A stretch of DNA of 64,000 nucleotides from Verrucomicrobiota bacterium (GTDB lineage Bacteria; Verrucomicrobiota; Verrucomicrobiia; Limisphaerales; J093), in assembly GCA_016716505.1 (NCBI GenBank), contig JADJWF010000004.1, positions 310,001-374,000 on the forward strand, read 5' to 3'. Position 1 is the stretch's first letter. Every line of letters starts with the position of its first letter. Below the pieces are notes generated by a model. The model worked only from the letters and a program-made list of their open reading frames with translations. It was not told the DNA's origin and searched no databases. A program made the translations under genes and the position numbers. Positions 8,033 to 15,576 of the stretch are shown here, in pieces.

Positions 8033-8324
8033 CTGAAGCCCGGGGCGCGGACGTCCCCGTCCGCGACCACAAGCTGGCGCAACGAAATTGTCGCGCTGGA
8101 ACTTCTTAGGCCCGGAGCGCGGACATTCACGTCCGCGGCAGAGCGGCTGGTTCGGCCCGCTTCCGACGCCAAGTCTCTTGAAGTCTCAAGCGGGCAAGGC
8201 CCGGGAGGGAGTTGCCGGCGCAGGTGGTCAGGGTGTGGGGCGGTGCCGTTGCCCAAGGTGAACGGCACGCGGTTCAGGGCGTTGTTGGTCGGGGCCACGA
8301 GGCGGAGGTGGGCGCCGGGCACTC

Positions 8325-8565
8325 GTAGCGCCGGTTTTCCAGCCGGCCCCGGTGCCGACCGGGAGTTCGGCGGTACGTCCGATCCAGGAGTTGGGGCGTG
8401 GTCGTTCGCAGTTGGTCAGGACCGGCTGGCCAGAGCGTTGAAGTGCGGGCCCTGCCGCGGACCTGAAGGTCCGCGCCCCGTCGAGAACGCATCATCTCCC
8501 TCGGAGCGCGGACGTTCCCGTCCGCGGCCACAGGCTGGCGCAGCGAAATTGTGACGCGGGACCTT
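8325..8565 (+). repeat. Direct repeat copy B (hairpin island)
   Basis: Begins GTAGCGCCGGTTTTCCAGCC and ends near GTGACGCGGGACCTT. Same order of modules as copy A at 7791-8032: GTAGCGCC hairpin, CCGACC hairpin (one arm altered here), a TTGGTCAGGACCGGCTGGCC segment, GCGGACCT hairpin, GCGGACG hairpin, and the GCTGGCGCAGCGAA tail. Confidence 0.8.
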
Positions 8566-8587
8566 CGCGCGCCCTGCCGGGCGCACC

Positions 8588-8620
8588 AAAAAAACCGGGG
8601 CCACCTTGCGGTGACCCCGG
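8588..8620 (-). terminator. Rho-independent terminator of the TonB-dependent receptor gene
   Basis: On the minus strand a stem of CCGGGG plus CACC pairs (one mismatch, 8595-8605 with 8610-8620) and a 4-base GCAA loop are followed by seven T residues (8588-8594). It starts about 20 bases after the receptor stop codon at 8641, so it is well placed to end that transcript before the hairpin island. Confidence 0.9.
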
Positions 8621-8640
8621 CGCGATGGAAACTGGACCGG

Positions 8641-11343
8641 TTAGAACTTCTTGCTGGCCTGCACGTACCAGAACCGTCCGCGCAGATCGTGCGTGTCACG
8701 GTCGTAGTTGTCTGCAAAGGCACCCCGCACCAGCGGCGGCTCCACGTCGGCCACGTTCAAGCAGCCGGCGGTCAGCCGGACCTCGTAAGGCAGCGTGTAG
8801 CTCGCCTGGAGGTCGAAGGTCAGGTAATCGTCAATTTTCCGGTCGAAGCCGGCCGCCTTGTCATCCAGGTACGAACTGATGTAGTTGGCGGTCACGCCGA
8901 ACTGGAACTTCTGGTAGTCCCAGAACAGGCTGAACTGACCTTTGAACCGCGGCAGCGAGCCGAGGCCGAACGATTGGCTGGGATCCACGAAGTCCCCAAG
9001 CCGATCCTGCAGGCCGTCGCCGGGGATGTTCTCCTGCTCGAAGGTCAGGTAGTAGGTCGCATTGCCCGAGAGGGTGAACATGCCCGCCTTGTCGGTGTCC
9101 CACTGATAGATCGCGTTGAAGTCCAGCCCCTCGATGTTCCGTTTGCTCAGGTTGAGCGTCGGGGCGTAGAGGGTGGTGTACTCCGACGTGGCGGGATCGA
9201 AGACAATCAGGTCAGCGTACTTCGCATTCGGGTTAAAGGGACCACCATCCGCGTAGTTTTGATCGAGGATGTATTGATCCACCGAGCCCGGTACGCCCTC
9301 CTGCTCGATACGGAACCAATCCACCCCGAGCGTCAGGGTCTTGATGAACGAGGGGGTCCAAGCACCGCCCACCGTGTAGTTCTTGGCCTCCGTGGGCTTG
9401 AGATTGGGATTCCCTGAATAGAAGGTGCGAATCTGGTCGAAGTAACTCGGGTCACCCGAGTTGAATTTTACCGGGTTCCGCAATTCCGGATAGCTTTCCT
9501 GCGAGGGCGCGTACAGGTCCCCGAATCCCGGCGCCGTGAACGACTCGGAGTACGACGCGCGGATGGCGAAGGTCTCATCAATGGGCTTCCACAGAGCACC
9601 CACCTTGGGGGTGTAGGTGTCGCCAAAGTCCGAGTAATCCTCGTACCGGCCAGAGTGGTTGACGCTCAGATGGTGGAACAGCGGCAGCTTGAAGTCCTCG
9701 CCTCCCAAGATGGGGACGTTGACTTCGTAGAAGCCACCCCAGACCTCCCGGTCTCCGGTGTACGGCTGGGAGGAATTGAAGCCCACCACGTTGCCGTAAA
9801 TCAGAGAGGAGTCCGGTGTGTAGGCACCCTTTTCCTCACGGAATTCGGTGCCGAGAGCCAGCCCCAGCGGACCCGCAGGCAGTTGCACCACTTCGCCGTT
9901 GACCTTGAAGTCCCACAGGAACAACTGGTCTTCAGTGAAGGTGTAGTGATTCAAGCGGATGGCATCGAGCACCTCCTTGCTGTTGGCCGCGTTGCCGAAC
10001 GGATTGAAAGCCTTGGCCGGGTCCTTTTCATTGATCCGTTGCTCCAGGCCGTCACGGCTGAGGTCGTTGCCCTGCAGGTTGACACCTTCCTGCTTCGTAA
10101 AGAGCAGGCCGGTTTCGTAGTTCCAAGAGCTATCGCCAATCTGACCGCGGAGACCCGCAACGAACCGGAAGATGTTGTAATCCTGCTCGTCAATTCGGGG
10201 ACCCAGTTCGGTGGGGCGGTAGCGCATTCGGTCAATGGGAACGCCGAACACGTTGTAAGGGTGGTCGGCCGGTACCACGATGCCGTTGGGAGAGGTCGCC
10301 GTCGTGTTGAACTGAAACACGATCGGCACTGGCGCCAACTGGTTGTAGCTCCAGCTCTTGGTGTAGAACGCCTCGGTGAAGAACTTCAACCACTCGCCCG
10401 ATATGCGCTGCTCACCGTTGCCGAAGATGCTGTACCGTTCCGAATCCCGGATCGCCGGGGTGTACAGACCGTAGTTGAACCGATCCGTCGTGTTGCTGAA
10501 ATTCGAGTAGTCGGCGGGAGAAGTGCCCGAAGTACCGGGCTGGCCGCGATAAACCACGCCCGGGCTGCGCAGGGCGGCGGGCGCACTGGGGTCCGTGGTC
10601 TGCACCCGTCCGGGCATTGAGGTCGGGCTGGTCTGGCCCGGGTCCGTCGGATCCGGCCGTGAACGGCTGCGGTCGGCGCTGTAGAGCGAATTCGCGCGAT
10701 AGTAGCTGCCGCCGATGGTCACGGAAGTGTTCTCGGTGACAGTTCCCGTCACGAACGTGTAGGTCTGCTCACCCGTGTCGGACTCCGTGGTGTTGCCGTA
10801 GCGGGCGCTCACCTCAGTGCCGGTGAAGTTCTTCTTCATGATGATGTTCACCACGCCGGCCACGGCGTCCGCGCCGTAGATGGAAGAACCGCCGTCTTTG
10901 AGAATCTCGATCCGCTCGATGGCGCCCAGCGGGATGGCGTTCAAGTCCTGATTTGCGGTCCGACGGCCGTTGATCAGCAACAGCGTGCCGCCCGGGATGC
11001 CGCGCAACGAAACGCCCACCGTGCCGTCGCCGCCGTTGCCGCGGGACATGCCGAAGTTGCCGGCACCCACGGTGGAGGGCAGCTTCTTGGCGAGGATTTC
11101 CAAGTTGCCACCGGCGCCCGACCGCTCGATGGTTTCCGTACTGAGCACTTCCACCGGCGCGATCGAGACGGTCTCCGCCGTCGGAATGTTGGAGCCGGTG
11201 ATAATGACCTTCTCCATCTTCTCGGGCTCAGCCGGGGCGCTGGCATCCTGCGCCTGCGAAGTCGCGGGCACAGTCAACCCAAACGCCACGGACGCCGCCA
11301 ATGGGAAGGCGATCCTGGTCTGAGGGGTCAGTCGTTTCTTCAT
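8641..11343 (-). CDS. TonB-dependent outer-membrane receptor
   Basis: A 900-residue outer-membrane active transporter. It has an N-terminal signal peptide (MKKRLTPQTRIAFPLAASVA..., cleavage near SQAQ-D), then a TonB-box-like segment (EKMEKVIITGSNIPT), a plug domain (about residues 60-175) with LRGIPGGTLLLINGRR, ERIEILKDGGSSIYGADAV and GVVNIIMKK, and a long beta-barrel with alternating aromatic strands. It ends in the outer-membrane sorting residue Phe (WYVQASKKF). The plug and the large extracellular loops resemble receptors with broad substrates. The substrate cannot be told from sequence, and no SusD partner is adjacent. It is a single-gene transcript with its own terminator at 8588-8620 and a hairpin in the 5' leader. 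No good Shine-Dalgarno precedes the ATG. Confidence 0.93.
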   Translation of the reverse strand: MKKRLTPQTRIAFPLAASVAFGLTVPATSQAQDASAPAEPEKMEKVIITGSNIPTAETVSIAPVEVLSTETIERSGAGGNLEILAKKLPSTVGAGNFGMSRGNGGDGTVGVSLRGIPGGTLLLINGRRTANQDLNAIPLGAIERIEILKDGGSSIYGADAVAGVVNIIMKKNFTGTEVSARYGNTTESDTGEQTYTFVTGTVTENTSVTIGGSYYRANSLYSADRSRSRPDPTDPGQTSPTSMPGRVQTTDPSAPAALRSPGVVYRGQPGTSGTSPADYSNFSNTTDRFNYGLYTPAIRDSERYSIFGNGEQRISGEWLKFFTEAFYTKSWSYNQLAPVPIVFQFNTTATSPNGIVVPADHPYNVFGVPIDRMRYRPTELGPRIDEQDYNIFRFVAGLRGQIGDSSWNYETGLLFTKQEGVNLQGNDLSRDGLEQRINEKDPAKAFNPFGNAANSKEVLDAIRLNHYTFTEDQLFLWDFKVNGEVVQLPAGPLGLALGTEFREEKGAYTPDSSLIYGNVVGFNSSQPYTGDREVWGGFYEVNVPILGGEDFKLPLFHHLSVNHSGRYEDYSDFGDTYTPKVGALWKPIDETFAIRASYSESFTAPGFGDLYAPSQESYPELRNPVKFNSGDPSYFDQIRTFYSGNPNLKPTEAKNYTVGGAWTPSFIKTLTLGVDWFRIEQEGVPGSVDQYILDQNYADGGPFNPNAKYADLIVFDPATSEYTTLYAPTLNLSKRNIEGLDFNAIYQWDTDKAGMFTLSGNATYYLTFEQENIPGDGLQDRLGDFVDPSQSFGLGSLPRFKGQFSLFWDYQKFQFGVTANYISSYLDDKAAGFDRKIDDYLTFDLQASYTLPYEVRLTAGCLNVADVEPPLVRGAFADNYDRDTHDLRGRFWYVQASKKF

Positions 11344-11376
11344 AGGTTGGGTACTTTGTTTTGTTGCCGAAAATTC

Positions 11377-11396
11377 GCGACCCCGTGACGGGTCGC
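11377..11396 (-). promoter_or_regulatory. Hairpin in the 5' leader of the TonB receptor gene
   Basis: A 7-bp perfect stem (GCGACCC at 11377-11383 with GGGTCGC at 11390-11396, plus-strand reading) around a 6-base loop lies 33 bases upstream of the receptor ATG. An AT-rich block (TTAATTA region near 11411-11417) further upstream could be part of a promoter. The role as attenuator or mRNA-stability element is conjecture. Confidence 0.35.
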
Positions 11397-11566
11397 CGCG
11401 AACTTTGCGGCTTAATTACCAGCGGATAAGGCGGCTACAAGAAAAAAAGCATCTTGGATTACCGGGCGTCGTTTGCCGGGATACCCGTTGCCCAACGCCC
11501 TTGCGGCTGTGCCGCAGTCATTTGCGCGGTCGTCGCCCGCGTCGGTCCGCCTCTGAGCCCAGCCCG

Positions 11567-11957
11567 TCAGCGCGGCAAGGAATCCAAAAGCCTGTGCGCG
11601 TCAGCGTGAGCCGGATTGATTTCAAGACAGCGGTGGAGGGCCGCTCGCGCAGCGTCAAATTCACCCAGCCGTGCGTGAATGGTGGCCCGTGCCTGGGGGA
11701 ACTCGCTGGCGCCCGGCTGTAGCGATTTCGCCCGTCGCAGCGCCTCGATGGCCCCCAACGCATCTCCCGTGCGGCTGCGCTCCAAACCCAGATTGTACCA
11801 CGCACGGGCTTGGCGCGGTTCGAGCCGCACGGTCTCCCCAAGAGCGGGCGGACACGCGAAGCCTCGAGATGCACCCCTGCCTTGCTCGGCCAGCCGCCGG
11901 CGCTGGGCAGGGTCGCGAGTTCGTGGCGGAACGCCACCTCCCGAATCCCACACCACG
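11567..11957 (-). pseudogene. Decayed duplicate of the 3' end of the octaheme/TPR cytochrome gene
   Basis: The last ~90 codons match the C-terminal TPR region of the protein at 13105-15576 almost residue for residue (ARAWYNLGLERSRTGDALGA, then ARATIHARLGEFDAARAALH). Upstream, homology continues but in shifted frames. AFRHELA appears in another frame at about 11920-11937 and WDSG at about 11950, where the intact gene has VTWDPGSPAFRHELA. A block corresponding to ARRLAPREAEYAFKLALAVA is missing. There is therefore at least one frameshift and one internal deletion, and no N-terminal cytochrome part. DNA identity to 13124-13398 is very high over ~270 bases. A short protein could still be made from an in-frame start near 11989, but I regard this as a remnant. 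Confidence 0.8.
11586..11857 (-). repeat. Direct repeat, copy 1 of the cytochrome gene 3' segment
   Basis: Nearly identical to 13124-13398, same orientation, offset about 1538 bases. By eye only around ten differences plus a 3-base indel near 11833 separate the copies, so the duplication is recent or maintained by conversion. The two copies flank the PEP-CTERM gene. Confidence 0.85.
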
Positions 11958-12074
11958 CCTTTCGCTGAAGACGCTTCGGCCGACGTCAAGTCGGCCCCGG
12001 GATCGCAAGGCTTTGAGTTACGGCGCCGGCCGTGCCAAGGTGGTGTTCATCGCCATCCACGGGTTGAGAGGACA

Positions 12075-12779
12075 CTAGCTCATTCGCCGCTGGTACCACA
12101 CCAAGACGGTTAGCCCGACCAAAGATACAACTCCGAACGCCGTCGCCGGCGGCTCGGGAATCAACGGTGTGTAGGGCAGGGTGCCGCCAGAAATGTTTCC
12201 CCCGGGGAGCGGCGGATCGCCGATGTTCCGAAAGAAATCCGCCCAGAGATTGGCATAGGGCCCATCTACCGGGCCCAAGCGGGAGGTCATCGCAAACCCA
12301 TCCGCATAAGGTTCGTACTCGCTGGCGTTGAATGCTTGATTGTATCCGTTGGGCGCGATTGTCTTCGCCCCCTCGAAAAACTCGGTATCGTACCACTGCA
12401 GAACGTAGGCGGAGTTGAAGGGGTTCACTTGCCCATATTCCTGCTCGTACTCACCCGCGCTAAGAAAGCGGTAGCCCCAAGTTTCCGGGGAGGCGATGCT
12501 CCACACCAACGAAGGATCATCCAAGGGGATTTCGTACCCGACGATCGCGGGCCAGACCTCCACGCTCCCTGCCTCCACCTCCTCCGTGAATTGCGGTGCG
12601 GGAGAGTCATTCACCACCCGATACCTGTAGGTGTAAGTGCCGTCAACGTTGGCGGTCACGGCCGTTTCAATATGCGACAACCGTTGGACCGGGTCTAAAA
12701 CGACGCCGCCGAAAGTGGAAACGGCCAGGCCCGTGATTGCCAACGACGCGAAAAGCGAGTAAGAAGGTTTGGTATTCAT
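12075..12779 (-). CDS. PEP-CTERM sorting domain protein
   Basis: A secreted 234-residue protein from ATG 12779 (the frame opens at 12926, but MNTKPSYSLFASLAITGLAV is the first signal peptide). After the signal peptide comes a beta-rich domain starting DPVQRLSHIETAVTANVDGT, with YTYRYRVVNDSPAP suggesting a repeated Ig-like or conserved extracellular fold. The C-terminus is PLIPEPPATAFGVVSLVGLTV..., i.e. a PEP motif, one membrane helix and a short basic tail (WYQRRMS). That is the recognition signal for exosortase, which anchors or releases proteins in exopolysaccharide-producing Gram-negative bacteria. No exosortase is in the window. The gene lies between the intact cytochrome gene and its decayed 3' duplicate. 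Confidence 0.85.
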   Translation of the reverse strand: MNTKPSYSLFASLAITGLAVSTFGGVVLDPVQRLSHIETAVTANVDGTYTYRYRVVNDSPAPQFTEEVEAGSVEVWPAIVGYEIPLDDPSLVWSIASPETWGYRFLSAGEYEQEYGQVNPFNSAYVLQWYDTEFFEGAKTIAPNGYNQAFNASEYEPYADGFAMTSRLGPVDGPYANLWADFFRNIGDPPLPGGNISGGTLPYTPLIPEPPATAFGVVSLVGLTVLVWYQRRMS

Positions 12780-13104
12780 GGCGTAGTTTTCCGTGTGCTC
12801 ATCGGTACCGGTACGCGTCGCCACCATCCGTGTCAAGAGGCTGAAACGATCCCCCAGTACCACCTCCTTGAATGGCCCGATACCCGGCCAGCCAACAAGG
12901 GGGCACCGCGGCTGGCAACTCCGCATCCAAAGGCCAGACGGCCAACTATCGCGTCAACGCCGGGAGATCGGTCTCGCGCGTGACCTGCGACCGCCGCTTA
13001 TCGTCGGCAGCCAGTCTCACGCGGCTCGGGACCCGCTCCGCAACCCTCGCGCCAGCCGGCCGGGCCTTCGAGGTCAGTGCCCGCCGACCGCTTCAACAGT
13101 CGGA
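12780..13104. other. Intergenic region upstream of the PEP-CTERM gene
   Basis: 325 bases between the PEP-CTERM start and the cytochrome stop, both leftward. Short open frames on the plus strand carry no recognisable domain. It should hold the PEP-CTERM promoter, but I see no distinctive element. No strong hairpin plus T-run was seen after the cytochrome stop codon. Confidence 0.4.
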
Positions 13105-15576
13105 TTACGGCGGCAGCCCGTCTAAAAGCCTGCGCGCGTCAGCGTGAGCCGGATTGATTTCAAGACAGCGGTGGAGGGCCGCTCGCGCAGCGTCAAATTC
13201 ACCCAGCCGTGCGTGAATGGTGGCCCGTGCGTAGGGGAACTCGCTGGCGCCCGGCTGCAGCGATTCCGCCCGTCGCAGCGCCTCGATGGCCCCCAACGCA
13301 TCTCCCGTGCGGCTGCGCTCCAAACCCAGATTGTACCACGCACGGGCGTGGCGCGGTTCGAGCCGCACGGCCTCCTCCAAGAGCGGGCGGACGCGTGCCG
13401 TTTCGCCCGCTTCAGCAACGGCCAGCGCGAGTTTGAAGGCATACTCTGCTTCCCGGGGCGCGAGGCGTCGCGCCGCCTCGAGCTGCGCAACGGCTTCGCG
13501 CGGTCGGCCGGCCGCGCTGAGCACGATGGCGAGTTCGTGGCGGAACGCCGGCGATCCCGGGTCCCAAGTCACGGCCTTCTGCAGGTGTTTCTCCGCCGCG
13601 GCCAAGTCGCCGCGCGCAAACGCGATTCCTGCCTTTTGAAGCTGGCCCGCGGGCTGGTCGGCATTCAGGTCGAGGAAGTGCCGGAGTTCCGCGCCGGCCC
13701 GGCCGCCGGAGAATGCGTCCAGCCGCAGCGCCCACGCGGCTTGCACGCGCACCGCGCGCGCGGTGTCGGCGAGGACTCGGCCGAGCGCCACGGCAGCCCC
13801 TGACCCCGGCACGCTGGCCAGCGGTGCCAGGGCCGCCGCTGCCTTCGAGCGAACGAGTGGCTCGGCGTGACGCAGTTCGGCCTCGATTGCCGTCGCCGCC
13901 TCGGGGTGATCCACCCACCGGGCCAGCAGTTCGACGATCACGGCGCGCCAGTGAGGGCTGGCCTCCTCGCTCAACCGCTTAAGCAAGGGTTCACGCGTCG
14001 TTTCGTCACCCGCTCGCGCTCTGGCGACCAGGCGCGCCCGCGTCCGCGTGGGCCGATCCATTTTCTCGCCGTACCATTTGTCCACCCACTCGATGGACCA
14101 CTCCACGGTCTGATCCTGGTGGCAACGGTTGCAGGCGTTCGGAATGCCGTGCTCCTTCGTGAGCAAGGGGTCCGGGATGGTGAAGCCGTGGTCGTGTCGC
14201 CAGTGCCGTTGCATGTAAACGGTCTGGGGCATGTGGCAGTTCACGCACTCGCCGCCCGTCTCCTTGATTCGCTTCGGTTCGTAGGCGGTGAGGTCGAAAT
14301 TCTCCAGCTCCCCTTGGGCAGTGTACCCCCAGACCTTGTGGCGACTGTGCTCCACGGGGTGAATGAGCGGCGCATTGGTCAGGCTGCCGTCGTGGCACCG
14401 CAGGCAAAGCCAGTTGCCGGGGAGAATCGTCTTCGCCGAATGCGGCTGATGGCAATCCATGCAAACCACCCCCGCGGCGTGCATCTTCGAGCTGAGGAAG
14501 GAAGCGTACTCGTAGTTCTCGTCCCGAATCTGTCCGTCCGGGTAGTAGGTATCTGATTGGTCGGTGATGGTGAGCAGGAAGTGATCAAAGAAGCCGTCGC
14601 GCGGCACAAAGTCGCCGGTCAGTTCCGAACGTCGCGCGTGACAGGAGCCGCAGGTGTCCAGCCATAACGACTTCGGGAACAGGTTCAGCGTCGGATCCTT
14701 GCGCCCGGATTTGCCGAAGGCGCGTTGCCAGTCATCGTGATCCTTCATCGGCCCGTGGCAGGCCTCGCAACCCACGCTCAGCTCCACCATCGCGGTCTGG
14801 TACACGTCGTCCGGCTCGGAGTAATTCTTGCGGACCCGGGTGTTGTGGCAGCCGGCGCACATGGCGTTCCAGTTCATGCCGCGACCGGTCCAGTGGCCCC
14901 ATTCGCCCGGCTGGCGGTCTTCGCTACCGTACACGTTGAACCACTCGTTCGTGACCGGGTCATACGACGCTTCCAAGGTTTGCAGCCGCCCGCCGGGCGC
15001 GGCCACGAGGAACTGGCGCAACGGCAGGTTCCCGATCACCCGCTCGACCGGATGCGTCTCCATCGCCCGCGTCAAGCCCTTGCTCGCCACGCACAACCGG
15101 CCCGACTCGGTGAACGCGCGCGAGATCTGCGTCCCGTGGTTGAACTCGCGCGGCGGGTCGAAAGCGACGCGATCCAGCGCCTCGCTGGGGGCGCGTTCCG
15201 CGAGGCCGTGATGAGAGGCCCGCCACAACTCATACGCCTCCTCGTGGCACTCCCGGCAACTCGCCGAACCGGCGTATTTGGCGTAAGCCGCTGCCTGGGG
15301 TTCGAGCTCGAAGCGGGGCAAGGCCGCTCCGGAGGGGGGTGGTTTCTGGGCGTCTTCGCGGGGGCCGAGCAGGAAGAACTTCGCGCCCAGGGCAAACGCT
15401 CCAAGGAGCAATCCACCGACCAGTGTTAAACGTGCCGTGCGCCGCGCGGGGCGGCGCTCAGCTCGTTGGGTGTTCGGGAACTTGCTGGCCACCAGCGGTA
15501 CCGTAGCCACGCCGTTCCCGCGCCGCAGCAAAAAGCGGCGGCCGGTCGCGGCCGGGAACTGTTCGTCAACGGTCAC
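13105..15576 (-). CDS. Octaheme c-type cytochrome with HEAT-like and TPR C-terminal repeats
   Basis: An 823-residue protein opening with GTG 15576; the start is uncertain. A membrane anchor or signal at about residues 48-70 (LTLVGGLLLGAFALGAKFFL) exports it. Eight CxxCH heme sites follow: CRECH (107-111), CAGCH, CEACH, CGSCH, CMDCH, CLRCH, CVNCH and CNRCH, in a ~430-residue cytochrome c554-like module. Then comes an alpha-helical HEAT-like stretch (EAELRHAEPLVRSKAAAALA) and a TPR block (AGIAFARGDLAAAEKHLQKA to the end). Multiheme proteins of this fused type occur in PVC bacteria; the redox reaction is unknown. The TPR could dock a partner. Its last ~270 bases are duplicated downstream at 11586-11857. 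Confidence 0.88.
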   Translation of the reverse strand: MTVDEQFPAATGRRFLLRRGNGVATVPLVASKFPNTQRAERRPARRTARLTLVGGLLLGAFALGAKFFLLGPREDAQKPPPSGAALPRFELEPQAAAYAKYAGSASCRECHEEAYELWRASHHGLAERAPSEALDRVAFDPPREFNHGTQISRAFTESGRLCVASKGLTRAMETHPVERVIGNLPLRQFLVAAPGGRLQTLEASYDPVTNEWFNVYGSEDRQPGEWGHWTGRGMNWNAMCAGCHNTRVRKNYSEPDDVYQTAMVELSVGCEACHGPMKDHDDWQRAFGKSGRKDPTLNLFPKSLWLDTCGSCHARRSELTGDFVPRDGFFDHFLLTITDQSDTYYPDGQIRDENYEYASFLSSKMHAAGVVCMDCHQPHSAKTILPGNWLCLRCHDGSLTNAPLIHPVEHSRHKVWGYTAQGELENFDLTAYEPKRIKETGGECVNCHMPQTVYMQRHWRHDHGFTIPDPLLTKEHGIPNACNRCHQDQTVEWSIEWVDKWYGEKMDRPTRTRARLVARARAGDETTREPLLKRLSEEASPHWRAVIVELLARWVDHPEAATAIEAELRHAEPLVRSKAAAALAPLASVPGSGAAVALGRVLADTARAVRVQAAWALRLDAFSGGRAGAELRHFLDLNADQPAGQLQKAGIAFARGDLAAAEKHLQKAVTWDPGSPAFRHELAIVLSAAGRPREAVAQLEAARRLAPREAEYAFKLALAVAEAGETARVRPLLEEAVRLEPRHARAWYNLGLERSRTGDALGAIEALRRAESLQPGASEFPYARATIHARLGEFDAARAALHRCLEINPAHADARRLLDGLPP
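13124..13398 (-). repeat. Direct repeat, copy 2 (inside the intact cytochrome gene)
   Basis: The in-gene partner of 11586-11857, covering the last TPR units. Because both copies are in the same orientation 1.5 kb apart, homologous recombination between them would delete the PEP-CTERM gene and regenerate a cytochrome gene 3' end. Confidence 0.85.

Larger units (their letters stand above)
7698..8587. repeat. Intergenic island of short perfect hairpins with a ~240-bp direct repeat
   Basis: Non-coding stretch between tauE/safE and the TonB receptor terminator. It holds many 16-20 base inverted repeats with 6-8 bp stems and 2-6 base loops: 7796-7813, 7820-7837, 7923-7940, 7975-7992, 8047-8064, 8118-8135, 8457-8474 and 8508-8525. 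Stems differ (GCGGACGT/ACGTCCGC, GCGGACCT/AGGTCCGC, GCCGACA/TGTCGGC) but the layout is the same. Bases 7791-8032 recur as 8325-8565 with scattered substitutions, and a partial third copy of the GCTGGCGCA-CGAAATTGT part lies near 8066-8105. Open frames through it translate the repeats on both strands and carry no domain. It resembles REP/BIME-like repeats. Confidence 0.8.

Noticed and set aside
11567..11989. Functional stand-alone TPR protein
   Set aside because: Homology to the intact cytochrome continues upstream in other frames with a deletion, so a decayed copy explains it better.
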